From contig JAQTUE010000011.1 in NCBI GenBank assembly GCA_028710415.1, positions 62,001 to 126,000 on the forward strand: DNA of 64,000 bases. The letters run 5' to 3'. The translations under genes were made by a program, and so were the position numbers. This document shows positions 7,969 through 17,587 of the stretch, in pieces (position 1 is the first letter of the stretch; each line of letters opens with the position of its first letter). Below the pieces are notes generated by a model, which was given only the letters and a program-made list of their open reading frames with translations, did no database searches and was not told where the DNA came from. This DNA comes from Paludibacter sp. Its GTDB lineage: Bacteria; Bacteroidota; Bacteroidia; Bacteroidales; Paludibacteraceae.

Positions 7969-9231
7969 TTAAAAGAACGAAGCTACAAACAATGTCATGG
8001 TTAGCCCAATCAATACCGAAATGGTAAACCATCCGAATATGTTCTGGTACCGGTTATTCACATGCACCCCCATTACTTCCTTGTTGTTTACAATCAATAT
8101 CATGCAAATCAATACTACCGGCAGCAGCAACCCGTTGGCAACCTGAGACCACAAGGTGATCAGGATAAGCGGAGCATTCGGTATTAATATAATGGCAGCG
8201 CCAATGATGATGATAAATGTAAACAACCAATAGAACTGGGGTGCTTCCTTCCATTTCTTATCAATCCCTGCCTCAAATCCGAAAGCCTCGCACACATAGA
8301 ATGCGGTGGCAACCGGTAGGATGGTTGCTGAGAAGATGGACGCTATAAACAGCCCGAATGCAAAGGTCGCAGAAGCTAAATCCCCTGCCAGAGGTTTCAG
8401 TGCAAAGGCAGCATCCTTGGCTTCCTCAATTTTAATCCCGCTCATGTGCAGGGTAGAGGCACAGGCAACAATGATAAAGAATGCCACTACCACCGTAATG
8501 ATACTCCCGAAGATCACATCTGCCAAGGTGTATTTATAATCCGATATGGTCAGCCCTTTCTCAATCACCGCCGACTGCATGTAGAACTGCATCCACGGGG
8601 CAATGGTGGTACCTATGATCCCGATCACGATAGTCAGGTAATCCTTGGTATACTTGATGTCCGGTTTAATCATTGCCTGACCGATATCATGCCAGTGTGG
8701 TTTGCCCAACAATGCTGAAAAGACATACACTAACAGGAAGGCACTGAATATCAGGAAAACCCTTTCGCTGAATTTATACGTTCCCTTTACCACCAGCCAC
8801 CATACCAGCACCGCGGAGATGGGTACTGAAATATATTTGCTGATATCAAAAACCTGCATACTGCCTGCAACCCCCGCAAATTCAGTGGTCGTGTTGCCTA
8901 TATCGGCAATCAACAGGCCCACAAATATAAAGAAGGTTATTTTTACACCTGCATATTCCCTGATCAGGTCCGCCAGCCCTTTGCCGGTTACAATCCCCAT
9001 GCGGGCATTCATTTCCTGCACCACTACCAGTACCAGAAAGGCCGGGAACATAGTCCAGAGCAGGTTATAACCGTACAGGGCGCCGGCTACCGAATAGGTA
9101 GTGATGCCCCCGGCATCATTGTCAACGCTTCCGGTGATGATTCCCGGACCCAGAATGGCAAGGAATACAATGATATTCCGCCAGATATTCTTACGTCTTT
9201 TGTTGAATTCGCTGTATTTAATTAACGCCAT
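7969..9231 (-). CDS. NRAMP-family divalent metal transporter, probably NRMT-like (Mg2+/Mn2+)
   Basis: 420-residue integral inner-membrane protein with about 11 hydrophobic segments and NRAMP sequence character. The metal-site motifs are not the classical ones. TM1 has DNDAGG near residues 37-42 where MntH/DMT1 proteins have DPGN, and TM6 has IAPWMQF near 210 where they have MPH. Loss of the TM1 Asn and of the TM6 Met (Ala here) is what I recall for NRAMP-related magnesium transporters (NRMT). The gene overlaps the upstream PRC/MgtE-N/CBS gene by 10 bp, and MgtE-N/CBS domains are magnesium sensors in MgtE, which supports a Mg2+ role. Substrate remains inferred. Confidence 0.85.
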   Translation of the reverse strand: MALIKYSEFNKRRKNIWRNIIVFLAILGPGIITGSVDNDAGGITTYSVAGALYGYNLLWTMFPAFLVLVVVQEMNARMGIVTGKGLADLIREYAGVKITFFIFVGLLIADIGNTTTEFAGVAGSMQVFDISKYISVPISAVLVWWLVVKGTYKFSERVFLIFSAFLLVYVFSALLGKPHWHDIGQAMIKPDIKYTKDYLTIVIGIIGTTIAPWMQFYMQSAVIEKGLTISDYKYTLADVIFGSIITVVVAFFIIVACASTLHMSGIKIEEAKDAAFALKPLAGDLASATFAFGLFIASIFSATILPVATAFYVCEAFGFEAGIDKKWKEAPQFYWLFTFIIIIGAAIILIPNAPLILITLWSQVANGLLLPVVLICMILIVNNKEVMGVHVNNRYQNIFGWFTISVLIGLTMTLFVASFF

Positions 9232-10517
9232 GAACGACTGCTTTTCCTTGTTTTACCTTTATCCATTAAATCTTCAATAATATCATCGATGACAACCATA
9301 CCCACCAGGGTGTTTTGTGCATCGGTCACCGGAATTGCCAGCAAGTCGTATTTCAAAATAATCGAAGCCAACTTGTCAATCTTATCCTCATCCTGTACGC
9401 TGATAACCTGTTTGTCCATGATATCGGCCAGGCTCAACTCTGGTGATGAGATCACCAGGTCTCTCAATGAAACGGTGGCTACCAGTTTCTCGTCGTTATC
9501 CGTAATGAACAACGAATAAATCATATCTGCTTCCGGTTTCTGCAGCCTCAATTCCTTCAGGGTATCCTCAATGGACATCGACTCACGGAACGAGAGGTAA
9601 TCGGTGGTCATGAGACTACCCACTTCCTTATCATCATATTCCAGCAATTCGCGGACATCCTCTGACGATTCTTTTTCCATTTCGTTCAGCAGCTCTTCCA
9701 CCTTTTCGTCTTCCAGCTCGTCCATCAAGTCGGCTACCTCGTCGGCAGGCATCTTTTCCAGTACGTCGGCAGCCTTGCTTATCGAGAGGCTCTCGATAAT
9801 CTGTGCCTGTGCGTAAGGTTCCATTTCTTCCAGTACGTCGGCAGCACGTTCTTCATCGAGTGATTCAAACACCTTGGTACGTGAGAGTGAACCCATTTCT
9901 TCAATGATGTCCGCCAGGTCCGAAGGGTGTAACAGTTGTAGTTTACTCGATGAATGCGAGAGTTTGATGTTGAAGTTGGTGGTGTCGAAGGCTTCCACGT
10001 CATCCCACAGTATAAACTGGGTAGGCAGGCTTAGCTTGAACAAATACAGCAATTTGTTGATGATATAGGCTACACCCAAACGTCGCAACAGGCCTTCGGT
10101 GCTGATATCCACAGCCAGGGCATAGATCTCGGGATCAATGGAGACCAACCGGATGTCGTTCACCCGCACCAGTTTACGGCCGTTGATATCCACAATCTGA
10201 CGGTCGAGGATGTTCTTTACCAGTGGCAAACAGTTTTCAATGGTGGAATCGGGTAATTGTTCAATCTTAGAACATCTGAACGAAAAAGTCCGGTTATTCT
10301 TTTCAATTTTGATGTGCTCAAAGTTCAGGTACCGGACTTCCCCGTTGATCCTGGTTTTCAGTCCAATAATAACCGGTCGGAACGCTTCTTCCTTGTGCTT
10401 TCCGTGTTGTGCGGTATTGACTATGATGTCAATAACTTTGCCTAGACGGTTTCCGTTCAGGTCATAGATCTTACAGCCGGTTACCTGGCTTAAGTAAAAT
10501 GTGATTTGTGATGTCAT
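9222..10517 (-). CDS. PRC-barrel / MgtE N-domain / CBS-pair protein
   Basis: 431-residue soluble protein. Residues 1-165 look like two PRC-barrel-type units (KIYDLNGNRLGKVIDI and DINGRKLVRVNDIRLV). Residues about 190-290 are an MgtE intracellular N-domain of acidic helical repeats (DLADIIEEMGS, RAADVLEEM, KAADVLEKMP). Residues about 300-420 are a CBS pair. There is no transmembrane channel domain, so it is probably a cation-responsive partner of the overlapping NRAMP-like transporter. The start is supported by a strong AGGAGGTGG ribosome-binding site, unusual for this phylum. Confidence 0.88.
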   Translation of the reverse strand: MTSQITFYLSQVTGCKIYDLNGNRLGKVIDIIVNTAQHGKHKEEAFRPVIIGLKTRINGEVRYLNFEHIKIEKNNRTFSFRCSKIEQLPDSTIENCLPLVKNILDRQIVDINGRKLVRVNDIRLVSIDPEIYALAVDISTEGLLRRLGVAYIINKLLYLFKLSLPTQFILWDDVEAFDTTNFNIKLSHSSSKLQLLHPSDLADIIEEMGSLSRTKVFESLDEERAADVLEEMEPYAQAQIIESLSISKAADVLEKMPADEVADLMDELEDEKVEELLNEMEKESSEDVRELLEYDDKEVGSLMTTDYLSFRESMSIEDTLKELRLQKPEADMIYSLFITDNDEKLVATVSLRDLVISSPELSLADIMDKQVISVQDEDKIDKLASIILKYDLLAIPVTDAQNTLVGMVVIDDIIEDLMDKGKTRKSSRSWR

Positions 10518-10534
10518 TTGCCACCTCCTTTTTT
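10518..10534 (-). promoter_or_regulatory. Strong Shine-Dalgarno for the CBS/MgtE-N gene
   Basis: AAAGGAGGTGG lies a few bases upstream of the ATG on the reverse strand. It fixes the start codon. Most genes here have no such motif, so this mRNA may be unusually well translated. Confidence 0.7.
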
Positions 10535-10819
10535 TGTAGACTTAGAAGGACGGCTGAAGGAACGATGCGATCAGGCGAACTTTTAAATCAGGATGATTTT
10601 TACTAATTTTCGTATCGCAGGGTCGTCGTCCATTGTGGATTGATGTTTTTTTGATTTCGTGCAAAGGTAATCTAATTTTTTTACGAAAAGATACACCCTT
10701 TTTATTTTAACGTTTATTTTATTTGTCTTGTCTTTTTCTGTGGCAGATATGTCAATCCCGCTTCATTTAGTAAATGGAAATAAATAATGTTGAGTCATTC
10801 AATTTGTACAGCCTTGAGA

Positions 10820-10979
10820 TTAGAACGCGGATAGACGCTGATTTGGAGCATATTTGCTGATCATAATATAACTTATGATAGTCATGCAAGCTTGACTGAT
10901 ATGAATAAAAAGATATCTGAAAATCATTCCGACTTTTTGGATTTAAAATACACTATTTCAGCGTCCATTCGCGTTCTAA
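10820..10979. repeat. Dispersed palindromic element, copy C (diverged)
   Basis: Outer inverted repeat TTAGAACGCG / CGCGTTCTAA (10 bp, perfect) with an inner GACGCTGA / TCAGCGTC pair. The ends resemble copies A and B, but the middle is unrelated. Confidence 0.75.
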
Positions 10980-11117
10980 GTTTTTTATAAAATACAGATC
11001 AATATTTCTATCTCCAACGAAATAAGAAGGGTGATAAAAAAGTGTTACTTTCTTATATTCCCTTTCCTGTTTATGTAGTGTTTCGAGCTGCCTCTGCTCC
11101 TTTGTATATTCGTATCT

Positions 11118-11225
11118 CATTTTTACTATAGATAGGGTTGAGTTAGGGTTGAGATAGGGTTGGGATAGGGTTGAGATAGGGTTAGGATAGGTAAATCTAT
11201 CTGAACCCTATCTGAACCCTTACTA
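11118..11225. repeat. Mirrored 12-bp tandem repeats (GAGATAGGGTTG)
   Basis: About six direct units of GATAGGGTTGA are followed at 11203-11220 by the inverted words AACCCTATCTGAACCCTTA. A close copy of the whole arrangement is at 59645-59750. The rest of the 10535-11636 gap is AT-rich with no gene that I can support. Confidence 0.85.
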
Positions 11226-11636
11226 AAGTCCTTCTGAATCCTTTTTATAGAAAGAATGGATGGAGACAAGATGCCGGATGAACGGTGATTGAATAAATAA
11301 GATGATGGACTAAACCTGATTTTAAGTCTTCAACTATCCATTTCTTGTTGGGAGTCAGAAAATATGAAGCCAAAACGGGTATAAAAATAATAGATAGTGT
11401 GTTAAATATAAGGAAAGTAATGTATAATAATCAATAAATATTTAGATGGTAATGATGTCAGGAGATGTCAGGACATGTCAGGAGCTGCAAAAAATAAAAA
11501 ACAACTGATTAACACTCTATTTAAGTATATCAGATTAATTAAAATATATTTATCTTTACAACGTTATATCAGTATACTTTCCTGACGGAGTGTATGAAAA
11601 GCCGTAATCCATTTATTCATTTAAAATTTTAACAAC

Positions 11637-12269
11637 ATGAGTATCGCACAAAATCCCTTGCTGGGTCCCATGACAAATTCTATGGGTAATTTTACGATGT
11701 ACACATACAATGGCATGAACATCGTTCGTTCGAAGGCATTTAAAGTCAAGGATGCCAAAAGTGAAAAGCAACTCAATGTACGGGCACGTATGGCCGCTCT
11801 GGGTGAAAAATACCGTTTCTTTAAGAGTGTCATTGGCCTGGGATTTCCTGAAGACAGTGAATACAAATCACCTCAAAACATGTATGTTAAAGCCAATTAC
11901 TCAACTGCCTTTGAACTGATTGACGACAAGCCGGTCTTTAGTTATCCCCTGATGGTAGTTGCCAAAGGATCCTTGCCTGTAGTGACTGTGACAGAATCCG
12001 TCATCGATGCAGAAGGAATTAAGATACAGTTTGATGCTTCAGCATTGTTTCCTAATGTGACGGCCGCCGATGAACTGATAGCCAGTGCCCGTCTTGAAAG
12101 CGGCGTATTGCTTATTGTCCGGCAAGTGCTGGGGTTTAAAGCCACGGGAACGATCCATTTGAATTATCCTAACCTGCAAGCCGGGGATGTGGAATGCTGC
12201 TATCTGTTTGTGCGAAGCGGGGACGGGAAGAAGACTTCGAATTCGGTGTTTATGGAAGTGAATTCCTAA
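11637..12269 (+). CDS. DUF6266 family protein
   Basis: 210-residue protein of a Bacteroidota-restricted family of unknown function. The N-terminal half has the family look (NPLLGPMTNSMGNFTMYTYNGMNIVRSKAFK), followed by a Lys/Arg-rich helical stretch and two beta-rich domains. No signal peptide or transmembrane segment is apparent. It stands alone between long repeat-bearing intergenic stretches; DUF6266 genes often occur as scattered singletons. Family assignment is by recognition of the N-terminus. Confidence 0.75.
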   Translation: MSIAQNPLLGPMTNSMGNFTMYTYNGMNIVRSKAFKVKDAKSEKQLNVRARMAALGEKYRFFKSVIGLGFPEDSEYKSPQNMYVKANYSTAFELIDDKPVFSYPLMVVAKGSLPVVTVTESVIDAEGIKIQFDASALFPNVTAADELIASARLESGVLLIVRQVLGFKATGTIHLNYPNLQAGDVECCYLFVRSGDGKKTSNSVFMEVNS

Positions 12270-12451
12270 GCGGTTATATAAAAGTACAGTTATTAGCTGA
12301 ATAGTAAAGACAGTTAGTACCTGTACCGATTTATCGAGAAGTTTCCACTACGCTAAGAGCGAAAAATAGTCTGGACACAAAAAGCCTTTGAGGAGAGTCT
12401 GATAAAACACTTTCTATAAATTAGCTTTTCCTCCACAATATAGCGAATTAA

Positions 12452-12492
12452 AAGGCGTGTAAACCAATAATGGGTTACGCTTTTTTTTATTT
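12452..12492 (+). terminator. Terminator-like hairpin downstream of the DUF6266 gene
   Basis: GGCGTGTAAACC and GGGTTACGCC-like arms (GCGT/ACGC plus AACC/GGTT with a small bulge) are followed by TTTTTTTT. It lies 180 bp after the stop. Confidence 0.55.
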
Positions 12493-13216
12493 AAGGCTGT
12501 AAATGAGGGGAAAGTGGAATGACTCTTTATTTCTTAAATTCAATACTTTTTGTGTTTATTTAAAATAAATGCGGATAATGTTGGGTATGTTAATAAGAGT
12601 TCGTACTTTTGGACGGAATTACAGATAAAGGATTGCAAATTTATAGAATATATGAGTTTGGATTATAAATCCAAACATCAATATCAACGATTTTGCAACT
12701 AAATTGGATACATCCGATAGGAAGTGGATATTACAAAATAAGAAGCAAAAGTTGGTGTTAAAACGGATAACTGTATACACTTTGCTTCACTTATTTGTTG
12801 TAATTTGGTATATCTATAAGACTGTTTACAAATACCTGAACAAGGTATTTGTAAAATAATAGATAAATATACAATATTACCACCTTAGGATTCAACCTAT
12901 TAAAAAGATCGTTGGATAAATTAGAAATAAAATAAAAATGAACAATACTTATCCAAACAATCATTTTTTTTTGTAAACAATCAATTTAAATAATTAATAT
13001 TTAAACACTTCACAAAGTTCTGTAAGCGCAACTACTTTAGAATTACTAATCATTATATTATTCTACTAATCATTACATTAATAATTTTAGAAGTAGTAAT
13101 TAAGGTAAATACATACCCAACTGTGTTGAGCATATATGATTTTGAATAGCGTATAGATTGATGTTAGGGGCAAGCATAAAAAACCAAGAAAACAGATTAA
13201 CTGATAAATAAAATAT
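12493..13216. other. AT-rich gene-free stretch with perfect hairpins
   Basis: No ORF with coding character. It contains a perfect 13-bp hairpin (12825-12855) and an imperfect inverted repeat around 13028-13102 with the word CTAATCATTA repeated. It separates housekeeping-like DNA from the AT-rich HNH/Mrr pair. Confidence 0.6.
12825..12855. repeat. Perfect 13-bp hairpin
   Basis: TTTACAAATACCT and AGGTATTTGTAAA enclose a 5-nt loop GAACA. No T-run follows on either strand, so it is not a standard terminator. It could be a protein-binding palindrome or an element end. Confidence 0.7.
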
Positions 13217-14773
13217 ATGGGATTTTCACTGGAAATAAGACAAAAAGTTATGCTTGCATCAGCAAGACACTGTTGTGTGTGTCATAGATATAAGGGTGTG
13301 AAAATTGAAGTTCATCACATTAAACAAGAAGCTGACGGTGGACCTAATACATTTGAAAATGCAATAGCATTGTGTTTTGACTGTCATTCAGATGCAGGTC
13401 ACTTTAACGACAGACATCCCAGAGGAACTAAATTTTCAAAGAAAGAATTGATTGTAGCTAGAGATATTTGGTATGAAACAATTAAAAGCAAACCTTCAAT
13501 TGAAAAACTGATAGTTTCAAACAAAATACATGCAAGTTATTTTGTTCTACATTCTTTTGAAATATTGGAATCAGTTATTAAAAATGATTTTTCATCCGTA
13601 AATAAATATAGAAATATAGTATATTTATCAAGTAATGCCATTTCAAATCAATGGATTAATCTGTTAAAAACTCACGAATTAGATTACGAATATAATATTG
13701 ACCAAAACGTTATTATAGAATTAGGACAATTTTCTACATTAAATGATTATTGCCAAAAATATGATAATGTCCAAATCATTGATAGAGCTGGAGTAGATTA
13801 TCCATACTACATTGCTAAAAGAGAAATTAAATGGACGGAAATTGATTCAATTTTGCCAAACAGTTTTCTGCGAGAAATAAGTAAATCAGGGATTGAACCA
13901 AAATACTTTTGTACTTCGGTACTTAAAGAAAATGGGGTTACTTGTGGAGATGCGGTACCAACTCTGGCTTTTACTGAATACTTGGAGATTGCACCTATTA
14001 GTTTTATTTTCCTAGGAATTACTAATGCATCGAAAGAACCATTAAAACTTAATAGTTTGACAACTTCTGATGCTGGAGGTATATTCAATTTACCTAAATT
14101 CAATTTACTTCCTTACGAAATGGTTTTAATGCCAATTTCAACAGCAATAAATTTAAGTAGCATAGACAATAACGGAATTGTAATTAATCATATAGATGGT
14201 GACAGAGGGCAAGATTTTTCCAGGATACTAAATTCATATAACTTTAATGACAAGTATGTGAAATTCTTTGAAAAGAAAATCAACCCTCGGACTATCATTT
14301 TTAACGACAATGAAGGTGAATATGAAATTGAGATTCACGAATTCGACTTTAATAATATCTATTCAATAAATAGTTATTGGGAATGTGGTTCTTGTCCTCA
14401 TTTATTTTTAGTAGACAATTCTGGTCAACAAAGATATAGTAGAGAACTTTTAGTTTCATCTTCATTTAAAAAAGGTTCGGATTCATTCGTTGTTCCAAAG
14501 GATATTTACCAAATAGTAATTAGAGAATTAGAAGATGAAATTACATACATTGATAAGATAATTGTAAATGAACTGATAGTTGTTGAATCTAACTCATTAG
14601 GAAAAGGTGAAAAAATAGTTGTCAATGTAAAACCGTTTGACAAAGTGAAAATTAAAGGGCATTATGAGCCGTTCTTTAAAACGAATCCTAAACTTAATGA
14701 CTTATGGTACAGAAATGAAATGATTAAATTGTCAAACAACGTTGTTAATAATAAAATAGATGGCCACTGCTAA
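13217..14773 (+). CDS. HNH nuclease-domain protein
   Basis: 518-residue protein with an N-terminal HNH endonuclease fold at about residues 12-65. It shows CCVCH and CFDCH zinc pairs, the VHHIKQEADGG core with the catalytic His pair, and an Asn in FENAIAL. The remaining 450 residues have no domain that I recognise and contain a CGSCPH word near 397. The coding sequence is clearly AT-richer than its neighbours, and the next gene is an Mrr-like endonuclease, suggesting a transferred defence-type pair. Whether the two act together is inference. Confidence 0.8.
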   Translation: MGFSLEIRQKVMLASARHCCVCHRYKGVKIEVHHIKQEADGGPNTFENAIALCFDCHSDAGHFNDRHPRGTKFSKKELIVARDIWYETIKSKPSIEKLIVSNKIHASYFVLHSFEILESVIKNDFSSVNKYRNIVYLSSNAISNQWINLLKTHELDYEYNIDQNVIIELGQFSTLNDYCQKYDNVQIIDRAGVDYPYYIAKREIKWTEIDSILPNSFLREISKSGIEPKYFCTSVLKENGVTCGDAVPTLAFTEYLEIAPISFIFLGITNASKEPLKLNSLTTSDAGGIFNLPKFNLLPYEMVLMPISTAINLSSIDNNGIVINHIDGDRGQDFSRILNSYNFNDKYVKFFEKKINPRTIIFNDNEGEYEIEIHEFDFNNIYSINSYWECGSCPHLFLVDNSGQQRYSRELLVSSSFKKGSDSFVVPKDIYQIVIRELEDEITYIDKIIVNELIVVESNSLGKGEKIVVNVKPFDKVKIKGHYEPFFKTNPKLNDLWYRNEMIKLSNNVVNNKIDGHC

Positions 14774-14835
14774 CCATATTAGATGTCAGAAACTAACTTT
14801 GAACGAAAGAAATTTAAATTTTAAATAAAAGCATC

Positions 14836-15690
14836 ATGAATTGGAAAGATTACGAAAAAGAAATTCACAACTATTTCAAAGAAATGTTTCCTAATGCTGA
14901 TATTTCTCATAACGTAACTGTTTTGGGACGATATTCAAAAGTTGAAAGACAAATTGATATTTTAATTGAAGATTATATTGCTGGTTGTCGAATGAGAATT
15001 GTTATTGATGGTAAACTTTTCTCTGAAAAAATTGATGTAAAAGATGTTGAAATGTTTATTGGAATGCTTAATGATTGCGAAGCAAACAAAGGACTTTTAA
15101 TAACCCAAGAAGGGTTTTCAAAAGCAGCAATAAATCGAGCATATCATGACCCAATTGACATAGAATTAGATATTCTAAATTTCAAAGACTTATATCAATT
15201 TCAAGGTTCTGGGGGAATACCGTATAGTGGAAAGCATGGAGTATTATTACCTGCACCATTTGGATGGATAATAGACGCAACCAGAAGGAATGGTATGTTA
15301 GCTACACTCTACCAGCGTGGATTGACACTTGAAAAAGCGGGAGCAAATAAAGAATGGATGTATGTAAATCTTAGAAGTAAAGACGATGAAATAAAAACAA
15401 TAGATGATTTTCTAAAATTCCAAGAAAAAAATACACTCAGGGAATTTCCAAAAGCAAAAATATCTTTCTTGCCGACAGTCAAACGAGATGATGCTACAAT
15501 TAAACTTAGAGTAATTGATATTAGTACATACCCGACAAAAGAATATACTGGATTTGTTGACTTTAAGGACTTTATTTTCTTTTGTGTGATGTTTACACCC
15601 GATGAACTGAATAGGAAAAATATTCGAAAGTTGGAAAGTATTTTACAAAGGGCATTGCCTATTAATATAAATCAACCGGCTGGTTTATGA
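14836..15690 (+). CDS. Mrr-like restriction endonuclease-fold protein
   Basis: 284-residue protein. The N-terminal 120 residues follow the Mrr/PD-(D/E)xK pattern: a helix, then RQIDILIED (residues 38-46) and RIVIDGKLF (near 53-61, supplying the x-D-x-K strand), then GLLITQEGFSKAAINRA typical of Mrr-family cores. The canonical Glu of ExK appears replaced by Asp. The C-terminal 150 residues are unassigned. It follows the HNH gene by 62 bp on the same strand and shares its low GC, so the two probably arrived together. Confidence 0.7.
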   Translation: MNWKDYEKEIHNYFKEMFPNADISHNVTVLGRYSKVERQIDILIEDYIAGCRMRIVIDGKLFSEKIDVKDVEMFIGMLNDCEANKGLLITQEGFSKAAINRAYHDPIDIELDILNFKDLYQFQGSGGIPYSGKHGVLLPAPFGWIIDATRRNGMLATLYQRGLTLEKAGANKEWMYVNLRSKDDEIKTIDDFLKFQEKNTLREFPKAKISFLPTVKRDDATIKLRVIDISTYPTKEYTGFVDFKDFIFFCVMFTPDELNRKNIRKLESILQRALPININQPAGL

Positions 15691-15947
15691 AAAACAAATA
15701 GTTATATTCCCTAACAAACTTCCATATATAGTCCAAGTTTGCTTAATTTGGATAGTTCAAGTTTAGCGAAGCTTAACTTGTGCTGGAAATAAGAAAAGTC
15801 ACGGAATCAAATGTGCCATTTGAAGCCTGATATTAATTAGAAAATAAAAAGCCAATTTCAGGGAGTTATGAGAAGAAAGTATAAATCCAGGAATCCTGAA
15901 GCCATTATTATCCTATAAAAAGAAATCCAATTTAAGTTTATATTCGC

Positions 15948-16799
15948 ATGCTTCATGAAATTTTACCACACAGGTTCAATAATCAGTTTGTAATCGCTAC
16001 CGTGATTGGAGAAGATGATTATGTACTTTATTACAAGGAGAATACCTTATTAGTAAAAACAACTGGTGACGGATTTGAATTTCCAAGGAAAAAAGAGATT
16101 TCAGAGATTTCAAACACTACCGAAAGTACTTATTTGTTTTCGCTGAATGAGGTGCGTTGTTTCCTCGTCTGGGAAGATCCAACGATACGGGATGATCAAT
16201 TTAGTTACAAAGAGATTAGTTTCTTCCGTACCTTGAGCCCGCCTGAAATAGCCTGGGCCGGCATTGTAGGCTTTCAACTCAGAAACTGGTATTTAAGAAA
16301 CAAGTTTTGTGGGAAGTGCGGCTCCAAAACAAAAGAAAAACCGGAAGAAAGGGCTATCGAATGCCCTTCATGCCATGCCGTAGTTTTTCCTGAAATAACA
16401 CCGGCAATCATAGTAGCTATTTTATGTAACGATAAGATTCTTTTGGCGCACAATTCTAATTTTATGGAAAACTGGTATTCGCTGATAGCAGGGTATGTTG
16501 AAATCGGGGAGTCGCTTGAAGAAACCGTGCGGCGTGAGGTGAAGGAAGAGGTAGGTCTGGATGTGAAAAATATCCGTTATTATAAAAGTCAACCCTGGCC
16601 ATTTTCAGGTTCCATGATGATAGGTTTCTTTGCACAAGCCGACGACACGCAACCTGTTTGTCCCGATAACATAGAAATAACCGAAGCTAACTGGTATAGC
16701 CGGAGGAATCTTCCCAATCATCCTCCTACCATCAGTATTGCCGGTGAGATGATTGAACTGTTTGAGAAAGGGGAAGTAGGATTCAATGAGATTTATTGA
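15948..16799 (+). CDS. nudC: NAD(+) diphosphatase / NADH pyrophosphatase (Nudix)
   Basis: Hydrolyses NAD(H) to NMN(H) and AMP, and in some bacteria decaps NAD-capped RNA. The four-cysteine zinc ribbon is present (CGKCG near residue 121 and CPSCH near 142). A full Nudix box lies at about 183-205 (GYVEIGESLEETVRREVKEE), followed by the NudC-specific SQPWPFSGSMM motif near 216. Length (283 aa) is normal. The next gene starts 22 bp downstream and may be co-transcribed. Confidence 0.95.
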   Translation: MLHEILPHRFNNQFVIATVIGEDDYVLYYKENTLLVKTTGDGFEFPRKKEISEISNTTESTYLFSLNEVRCFLVWEDPTIRDDQFSYKEISFFRTLSPPEIAWAGIVGFQLRNWYLRNKFCGKCGSKTKEKPEERAIECPSCHAVVFPEITPAIIVAILCNDKILLAHNSNFMENWYSLIAGYVEIGESLEETVRREVKEEVGLDVKNIRYYKSQPWPFSGSMMIGFFAQADDTQPVCPDNIEITEANWYSRRNLPNHPPTISIAGEMIELFEKGEVGFNEIY

Positions 16800-16821
16800 A
16801 CTTAGATAAAATGATAAACTT

Positions 16822-17493
16822 ATGAAAACAAGTTATGTGGTGAAGCATTTTATTGGCACGTTTGTGTTTTTTGCAATCCTGTTTATCAGTGCCGGCAGGA
16901 TCGATTATTGGCAAGGGCTGGTTTATGTGGCCATAGGCGTAATCATGTCTGTGTTGAGCTACACGGTATTCAGTATTGATCAGGAGCTATTGGACGAACG
17001 TGGGAAGGCCGGGGAGGGTGCCAAGCAGTGGGATAAGACCATTTTAGGATTGTCGTTCCTGATCACCATTTCCATGTATGTTACGGCAGGCCTTGATTCG
17101 GGGCGGTACCACTGGTCACCTGATTTTCACTGGAGCCTGTGCGTCGTGGGTATACTCCTGACTATAACCGGACAACTGCTGTTCCTGATTGCCCAGAAGC
17201 AGAATAAGTTTTTCTCCAGTACTGTCCGCATTCAAACTGACAGGGAACATACGGTTTGTGATACAGGACTTTATAAAGTGGTTAGACACCCTGCGTATTT
17301 AGGCATGATTATCCAATCCTTGGGTTTCCCATTGCTCTTTGGTTCACTCTGGAGCATTATTCCCATTAGCCTGTCGATTATCCTGATTGTGATCCGAACA
17401 AGCCTGGAAGATAAAACGTTGAGGGCTGAATTGAAAGGGTATCCGGAATATACTAATAAAACACGGTTTAAGATTATTCCAGGTGTTTGGTGA
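16822..17493 (+). CDS. ICMT/PEMT-type membrane methyltransferase
   Basis: 223-residue polytopic membrane protein with about five hydrophobic segments. The C-terminal catalytic signature of isoprenylcysteine carboxyl methyltransferase-like enzymes is clear: LYKVVRHPAYLGM near residues 153-165, followed by a hydrophobic hairpin and EDKTLRAELKGYPEY near 195-210. These enzymes use S-adenosylmethionine; the substrate in bacteria is usually unknown. Probably co-transcribed with nudC. Confidence 0.85.
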   Translation: MKTSYVVKHFIGTFVFFAILFISAGRIDYWQGLVYVAIGVIMSVLSYTVFSIDQELLDERGKAGEGAKQWDKTILGLSFLITISMYVTAGLDSGRYHWSPDFHWSLCVVGILLTITGQLLFLIAQKQNKFFSSTVRIQTDREHTVCDTGLYKVVRHPAYLGMIIQSLGFPLLFGSLWSIIPISLSIILIVIRTSLEDKTLRAELKGYPEYTNKTRFKIIPGVW

Positions 17494-17494
17494 T

Positions 17495-17570
17495 CAGAAT
17501 TTACAGAATTAAAGAATAAGGATCAGAATTTACAGAATTATAGAATTTACAGAATAAGAAAAATCACAAA
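17495..17570. repeat. CAGAATTTACAGAAT direct repeats, left flank of the GxxExxY gene
   Basis: Three or more near-copies of ATCAGAATTTACAGAATT precede the GxxExxY gene. The same words resume at 17945 inside its 3' end. Confidence 0.85.
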
Positions 17571-17587
17571 CTAAAAAATCACAGACT

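Noticed and set aside
7969-9231. Plain MntH manganese transporter
   Set aside because: The DPGN and MPH metal motifs of MntH are not present, so I only call it NRAMP family.
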